Of a stretch of 64,000 bases of DNA, positions 60,235 to 64,000 are shown in pieces; position 1 is the stretch's first letter, and every line of letters begins with the position of its first letter. Below the pieces are notes generated by a model. The model saw only the letters and a program-made list of their open reading frames with translations. It did not search any database and was not told the origin of the DNA. The stretch comes from a bacterium (GTDB lineage: Bacteria; Desulfobacterota; Binatia; HRBIN30; CADEER01): assembly GCA_019637795.1 (NCBI GenBank), contig JAHBUY010000005.1:1-64000 (forward strand). Direction: 5' to 3'. Position numbers and translations under genes: made by a program.

Positions 60235-60987
60235 ATGGCGGAACCCGCACTCCACGAGCCCGGCGCACGCCTGCGCGCCTGGGGCGTGCACCTGTACACC
60301 GGCAGCGGCGCGGTGCTGGCGCTGCTGGCGCTCGACGCGGTGATGCGCGATGCCTTCGGCGCCGCCTTCCTGTGGATGGCCATCGCCATGTTCGTCGACT
60401 GCACCGACGGCACGCTGGCGCGGCGGGCGCGCGTCAAGCACGTCCTGCCGCAGTTCGACGGCTCGAAGCTCGACGACATCATCGACTACCTCAACTACGT
60501 CTTCGTTCCGATCGTCCTCGTGCTGCGCGCCGGCCTGCTCCCGGATCACGCCTGCGCGCTGATCGCCGCGGCACTGCCGCTGCTCGCCAGCGGCTACGGT
60601 TTCTGCCAGGCGGCGGCCAAGACGCCGGACCACTTCTTCACCGGTTTTCCGTCGTACTGGAACGTCGTCGCGCTCTACCTGTTCGTCCTCGGCTGGCCGG
60701 CCTGGGTGAATGCCCTGGTGCTGATCGTCTTCGCGGTGCTGGTCTTCGTGCCCATCCGCTACCTCTACCCGAGCCGCATGCGCACGGCGCAGAAGACCAC
60801 CTACGCGCTCGGGGCCGTCTGGGGCGCTTGCGTCTTCTGGATGCTGGCGCAGTTTCCGGCGCCATCGCGCCTGCTGAGCGTGGGCACCCTGCTCTTCCCC
60901 GCCTACTACGTCGGCATCTCGGTGTTCCTGCACCTGCGCACGCCGCCGTCGCCGACCCGTCCGGCCGACTACGAGGACGAGCCGTAG
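60235..60987 (+). CDS. pcs: Phosphatidylcholine synthase
   Basis: A 250-aa membrane enzyme of the CDP-alcohol phosphatidyltransferase family, with about seven to eight membrane segments. The active-site stretch is DCTDGTLARR...FDGSKLDDIIDYLNYVFVP, with the longer spacing typical of Pcs. It condenses choline with CDP-diacylglycerol to give phosphatidylcholine in one step, independent of SAM. Many bacteria with this gene take choline from a host or environment. It is divergent from lptC and convergent with the M48 gene. Confidence 0.92.
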   Translation: MAEPALHEPGARLRAWGVHLYTGSGAVLALLALDAVMRDAFGAAFLWMAIAMFVDCTDGTLARRARVKHVLPQFDGSKLDDIIDYLNYVFVPIVLVLRAGLLPDHACALIAAALPLLASGYGFCQAAAKTPDHFFTGFPSYWNVVALYLFVLGWPAWVNALVLIVFAVLVFVPIRYLYPSRMRTAQKTTYALGAVWGACVFWMLAQFPAPSRLLSVGTLLFPAYYVGISVFLHLRTPPSPTRPADYEDEP

Positions 60988-61044
60988 CCGCGACCCGCAC
61001 GGCTCCTGCCGATCGCGGCCGGCGCGCGGCAAGGCGGGCGGCGG

Positions 61045-61920
61045 TCAGCGGAACCTGGGCTCGTCCGTCGCGCTGCCGCGCCCACTGCTGCCGCCGCCCG
61101 TGCCGGCGATCGCCGGCAGCATGGCGTCGGGGGCCGGCGGCGGCCGATAGTACTGCCGCGCCTCGGCGATCCAGCCGCGGATGTCGTCCTGGCGCGTCCC
61201 CTCCGCGGGGTGGGTCGAGAGCCATTCCGGGGGCCCCTTGCCGCCCGAATTCTGCTCCATCCGTTGCCACAGTCCGAGCGCTGCCTCGGGGTCGTAGCCC
61301 GCCTTGGCCATCAGGATGAGACCGATGCGATCCGCTTCCGACTCCTGCGAGCGGCTGAATGGCAGCGCGACGCCGACCTGGGCGCCGAGCCCGTAGGCCG
61401 TCATGATCGCCTGCTGGGTCGCCGCGCTCTGGCCGCCCGAGGCGATGGCCACCGCGGCTCCGGCGGCCTGCAGCGCCATGCCGGTGCTCATGCGCTCGGC
61501 GCCGTGCCGCGCCAGGGCGTGCGCCACCTCGTGCCCGATCACCGTCGCCAGGCCAGCCTCGTCCTTGGCGATCGGAAAGATCCCCGTGTACACCGCGACC
61601 TTGCCGCCCGGCAGGCAGAACGCGTTCGCCTGCTTGGGATCGTCGATGACCGTGAACTCCCACTGGTACTCCGGTTTGTCGGCGGCGGCGGCGATGCGGC
61701 GCCCGACCTCCTGCACCGGCGCGGTGATCCGCGGATCGCGGACGATCTTCTCCTTCTTCAACACCTGCTGGTACGCGGCGGCGCCGAGCCTCAGATCGTC
61801 GGATTCCGCCATCATCATGAATTGGCTGCGATTGGTGTACGGAACCGTCGAGCAGCCCGACAGCGCGAGCAGCGTCAGTCCGAGCGCCGCGCCCGCGCCC
61901 CTCCATCCTGCGGCCGACAT
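61045..61920 (-). CDS. M48 family metalloprotease lipoprotein (LoiP/BepA-like)
   Basis: A 291-aa lipoprotein with lipobox LSGC (Cys23). Zinc ligands are His130-Glu131-xx-His134 in GHEVAHALARH and Glu195 in SEADRIG. The region DDPKQANAFCLPGGKVAVYTGIFPIAKDEAGLA is the family core. There are no TPR repeats, so it is closer to LoiP than BepA. It should degrade misassembled outer-membrane proteins. The C-terminal Pro/Ser-rich tail (about 262-291) is extra. Confidence 0.92.
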   Translation of the reverse strand: MSAAGWRGAGAALGLTLLALSGCSTVPYTNRSQFMMMAESDDLRLGAAAYQQVLKKEKIVRDPRITAPVQEVGRRIAAAADKPEYQWEFTVIDDPKQANAFCLPGGKVAVYTGIFPIAKDEAGLATVIGHEVAHALARHGAERMSTGMALQAAGAAVAIASGGQSAATQQAIMTAYGLGAQVGVALPFSRSQESEADRIGLILMAKAGYDPEAALGLWQRMEQNSGGKGPPEWLSTHPAEGTRQDDIRGWIAEARQYYRPPPAPDAMLPAIAGTGGGSSGRGSATDEPRFR

Positions 61921-61975
61921 GGCCGCATTCTAGGCGTCGCGCGGAGGCGGAAAAAGCCCTCCGTCCGATCGCGGT

Positions 61976-62004
61976 TTGAGCCCATTCCGCCCCTCGACTA
62001 GGAT
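61976..62004 (+). promoter_or_regulatory. Putative promoter of the Gld-type ABC operon
   Basis: TTGAGC (61976-61981), a 17-bp spacer and TAGGAT (61999-62004) lie about 54 bp before the ATG of the ATPase gene. Each box matches consensus at four of six positions. Confidence 0.45.
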
Positions 62005-62057
62005 GCGGAGCGGCCACCGGGTGCGGCCGCTCACCTCCGATCGATGCCGACCGAGCC

Positions 62058-63023
62058 ATGATCTCCGCCGAGCGACTGACCAAGCGCTTCGGCGCCTTCA
62101 CCGCCATCGAGGACGTGTCGTTCGAGGTCGCGCGCGGCGAGATCGTGGGGTTCCTCGGACCGAACGGCGCCGGCAAGACCACCACCATGCGGATCCTCGC
62201 CGGCGTCTTCCCCCCCACTCACGGACGGGTGCGGATCGACGGGCACGACACGGCGCGCAACGCGCTGCGGGCGCGGACGCTGGTCGGGTACTTCCCGGAA
62301 CGGGTGTCGGTCTACCTCGACATGACGGTGCAGCACTACCTGCGCTACGTCGGCGAGATGAAGGGCCGGCACCGGCGCGACGCGCGCCGCGACGCCGCGG
62401 CGGCGATGGCGAGTTGCAGCCTCGAACCGGTCGCCGACCGCCTGATCGGCACCCTGTCGAAGGGGTTCCGCCAACGCGTCGGCATCGCCCAGGCCCTGGT
62501 CGGCGCGCCGCGCGTGCTCATCCTCGACGAGCCGACGGCCGGCCTCGATCCCGAGCAGGTCGCCGACATGCGCGGCCTCATCCGCGACCTGCGCGCCGAG
62601 CGCACGGTGATCCTCTCGACCCACATCCTCCCCGAGGTCGAGGCCACCTGCGATCGCGTGATCATCATCCACCGCGGCCGCGTCCTCGCCCTCGACACCC
62701 CCGCCAACCTCAACCGCCGCGTCCGCCGCGTCGCCCAGGTCGTCGTCGAGGTGCACGGCCCGCCAGCCGAGGTGCTGCCGGCCCTGCTGGCCGTGCCCGG
62801 GGTGCGAGCCGTCGACGCGCTGCCGGGGGAGGGCACGCACGCCCTCGTCAGCGCCGATCCCGACCGCGACCTGCGCGAGGATCTCGCCGCCGCCGTCGTC
62901 GGCCGCGGCTGGGGCCTGCGCGAGCTGCGCCCCAAGACGCTGACCCTCGAGGAGATCTTCCTCGCCCTGGTCGCCAGCCCGTCCGACGCGCCGGCGGCAG
63001 ACACGGCGGCGCGCGGCACGTGA
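62058..63023 (+). CDS. ABC transporter ATP-binding protein, GldA-like
   Basis: A 321-aa ABC-2-type ATPase. Walker A is GPNGAGKT near residue 36, the signature is LSKGFRQRVGIAQAL (a K in place of the second G), Walker B is VLILDEPTAGLDP, and the switch is LSTHILPEVEATCDR. The C-terminal extension is shared with GldA/CcmA-like proteins. With the following permease and GldG-like gene it forms the gldA-gldF-gldG order known from gliding bacteroidetes and from myxobacterial and other delta-type genomes, where the function is often unclear. Confidence 0.9.
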   Translation: MISAERLTKRFGAFTAIEDVSFEVARGEIVGFLGPNGAGKTTTMRILAGVFPPTHGRVRIDGHDTARNALRARTLVGYFPERVSVYLDMTVQHYLRYVGEMKGRHRRDARRDAAAAMASCSLEPVADRLIGTLSKGFRQRVGIAQALVGAPRVLILDEPTAGLDPEQVADMRGLIRDLRAERTVILSTHILPEVEATCDRVIIIHRGRVLALDTPANLNRRVRRVAQVVVEVHGPPAEVLPALLAVPGVRAVDALPGEGTHALVSADPDRDLREDLAAAVVGRGWGLRELRPKTLTLEEIFLALVASPSDAPAADTAARGT

Positions 63024-63030
63024 CGCGACG

Positions 63031-63771
63031 ATGAAGCTGCTGGTCATCTGCCGGCGCGAGCTGTCCGCCTACTTCGGGTCGGTCGCCGCCTACGTCCTGC
63101 TCGCCGTCTTCCTCGTGCTGAGCGGGTACTTCTTCTACAGCGACCTCATCTTCTTCATCCTCTTCGGCGGCTTCACGCTCGCCACCGGCCTGTGGCAGTT
63201 CGTCTTCCTCGACATGCGCATGGTGGCGATGCTGATCCTGCCGCTGCTCACCATGCGGCTGCTCGCCGAGGAGAAGAAGCTCGGCACCATGGAGCTGCTG
63301 TGGACGTATCCGGTGCGCGACGGCGAGATCGTGCTCGGCAAGTTCCTCGCCGCCCTGCTCTTCTACCTCGCCATGCTGCTGCCGACCGCGGCGGGACCGG
63401 TCGTCTTCCACCACTACCACGCGTTCGACGTGCCGCCGGTGCTCGCCGGCTATCTCGGCATGGTGCTGCTCGGCGCCGCTTTCATCGCCTGCGGCCTCTT
63501 CGTCTCCTCGCTGACCGAGAACCAGGTGGTCAGCGCCATGGTGACCTACGGCATCATCGTCCTGTTCTGGTTCATCACCTGGAACGAGGAGGCGGCGACG
63601 CACGACATCATGCGCTGGCTGCTCGGCGTCTCGCTGTTCGACCGCTTCTTCAACTTCACCCGCGGCGTCATCGACACCCGCGACGTCGTCTTCTTCGTCC
63701 TCTTCACCGGTTTCTTCCTCTTCCTCACCTGGCAGTCGCTCGCCACCCGGAGCTGGCGGGGGGTGCGCTGA
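63031..63771 (+). CDS. ABC transporter permease, GldF-like
   Basis: A 246-aa membrane protein with six predicted segments: AYVLLAVFLVLSGYFFYSD, FGGFTLATGLWQFVFLD, the amphipathic RLLAEEKKLGTMELLWTYPVRD loop typical of GldF-type permeases, and VVSAMVTYGIIVLFWF. It starts 7 nt after the ATPase and is followed 1 nt later by the GldG-like gene, so all three are one operon. Substrate unknown. Confidence 0.88.
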   Translation: MKLLVICRRELSAYFGSVAAYVLLAVFLVLSGYFFYSDLIFFILFGGFTLATGLWQFVFLDMRMVAMLILPLLTMRLLAEEKKLGTMELLWTYPVRDGEIVLGKFLAALLFYLAMLLPTAAGPVVFHHYHAFDVPPVLAGYLGMVLLGAAFIACGLFVSSLTENQVVSAMVTYGIIVLFWFITWNEEAATHDIMRWLLGVSLFDRFFNFTRGVIDTRDVVFFVLFTGFFLFLTWQSLATRSWRGVR

Positions 63772-63772
63772 C

Positions 63773-64000
63773 ATGGCGGCGCGTCCGCTGCTGTCGCCGT
63801 CGCTGCGCGGCTGGCTGCAGCTCGGCGTCCAGGTCGCGCTCGTCCTCGTCCTGCTGATCGTTCTCGAGCTGCTGGCGACGCGCCACAACCAGCGCTTCGA
63901 CCTGACGCCGGCCAAGACCTTCGAGCTGTCGGGAAGCGCCCGCCAGGTCGCCGCCGGCCTCGACCGGCCGCTGCGCGTCACCGCCTTCTACAACAGCCAG
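63773..64000 (+). CDS. GldG-like auxiliary ABC protein (partial, cut by window edge)
   Basis: The first 76 codons of a gene that runs past the end of the window. One membrane segment (about 18-34) is followed by RHNQRFDLTPAKTFELSG and PLRVTAFYNSQ, the beginning of the IFT52/GldG-type periplasmic domain. In complete systems this protein pairs with the GldF-like permease. The ATG at 63773 has only a 1-nt gap from the previous stop. Confidence 0.8.
   Translation, partial: MAARPLLSPSLRGWLQLGVQVALVLVLLIVLELLATRHNQRFDLTPAKTFELSGSARQVAAGLDRPLRVTAFYNSQ

Noticed and set aside
61940..61965. AAAAA run near 61950 as a terminator for the M48 gene
   Set aside because: It lies upstream of the M48 start on that strand, and the flanking stem is imperfect.

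Overview
The window is one 64 kb, very GC-rich (roughly 70% by eye), gene-dense piece of a chromosome from a Gram-negative bacterium. Evidence for an outer membrane is direct: lptA, lptB and lptC, a complete-looking Mla lipid-transport operon, a DUF1302 beta-barrel and several lipoproteins. Cohesin-like and dockerin-like secreted proteins, an arginine-rich MYXO-CTERM-like C-terminus, the DUF1329/DUF1302 families and Gld-type ABC genes suggest a lineage formerly filed under Deltaproteobacteria, such as Candidatus Binatota or a relative. That placement is an inference from gene content; no rRNA is present. No insertion sequence, prophage or CRISPR array was seen.

Layout. 1-5.2 kb: an EF-P-family factor, topoisomerase IV subunit A, and groES-groEL ending in the only U-tracted terminator seen. 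5.2-12.8 kb: O-methyltransferase; TetR regulator overlapping a DUF1329 gene; cohesin-like surface protein; sulfatase-superfamily enzyme; DUF1302 porin-like protein. 13-21.9 kb: parE, a zinc-ribbon membrane protein, threonine aldolase, mtgA, a carboxymuconolactone decarboxylase-like protein, an orphan histidine kinase, a 56-codon zinc-ribbon gene, a duplicated DUF2889 protein and PhzF. 21.9-26.6 kb: an Fe-S thiol reductase-like protein, YceH, and mlaF-E-D-A-C. 26.7-32.8 kb: EF-hand and DUF1269 pair, ApaG, a SLOG-like protein, a GntR/diiron/MFS cluster with a recognisable operator, and a dockerin/P460-like haem protein. 32.9-44.97 kb: a 1106-aa dihaem beta-propeller, a NodIJ-like exporter, ilvB, SDR, aldo/keto reductase, and a sigma-54-linked two-component operon. 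45.1-54.4 kb: housekeeping genes, tRNA-Pro(GGG), UDG, a free-standing ThrRS-type editing domain, and ahcY/metK. 54.5-60.1 kb: the HPr-rapZ-ptsN-hpf-rpoN-lptB-lptA-lptC cluster. 60.2-64 kb: phosphatidylcholine synthase, an M48 lipoprotein protease, and a Gld-type ABC system cut by the window edge.

How the parts fit. Envelope maintenance dominates: Lpt moves LPS, Mla handles phospholipid, Pcs makes phosphatidylcholine, and MtgA, the NlpD-like M23 protein and the M48 lipoprotein act on wall or outer membrane. MetK and AhcY form the S-adenosylmethionine cycle that Pcs-independent methyltransferases such as the one at 5.3 kb depend on. RpoN at 56.8 kb can serve the NtrC-type regulator at 42.1 kb, whose own operon has a near-consensus sigma-54 promoter.

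The most original signals are that sigma-54 promoter; a FadR-type operator lying inside the -35/-10 spacer of its own regulator gene; cohesin-like and dockerin-like partners in one genome segment; a perfect palindrome over the metK -10 box; and three tandem hairpins between metK and ahcY.
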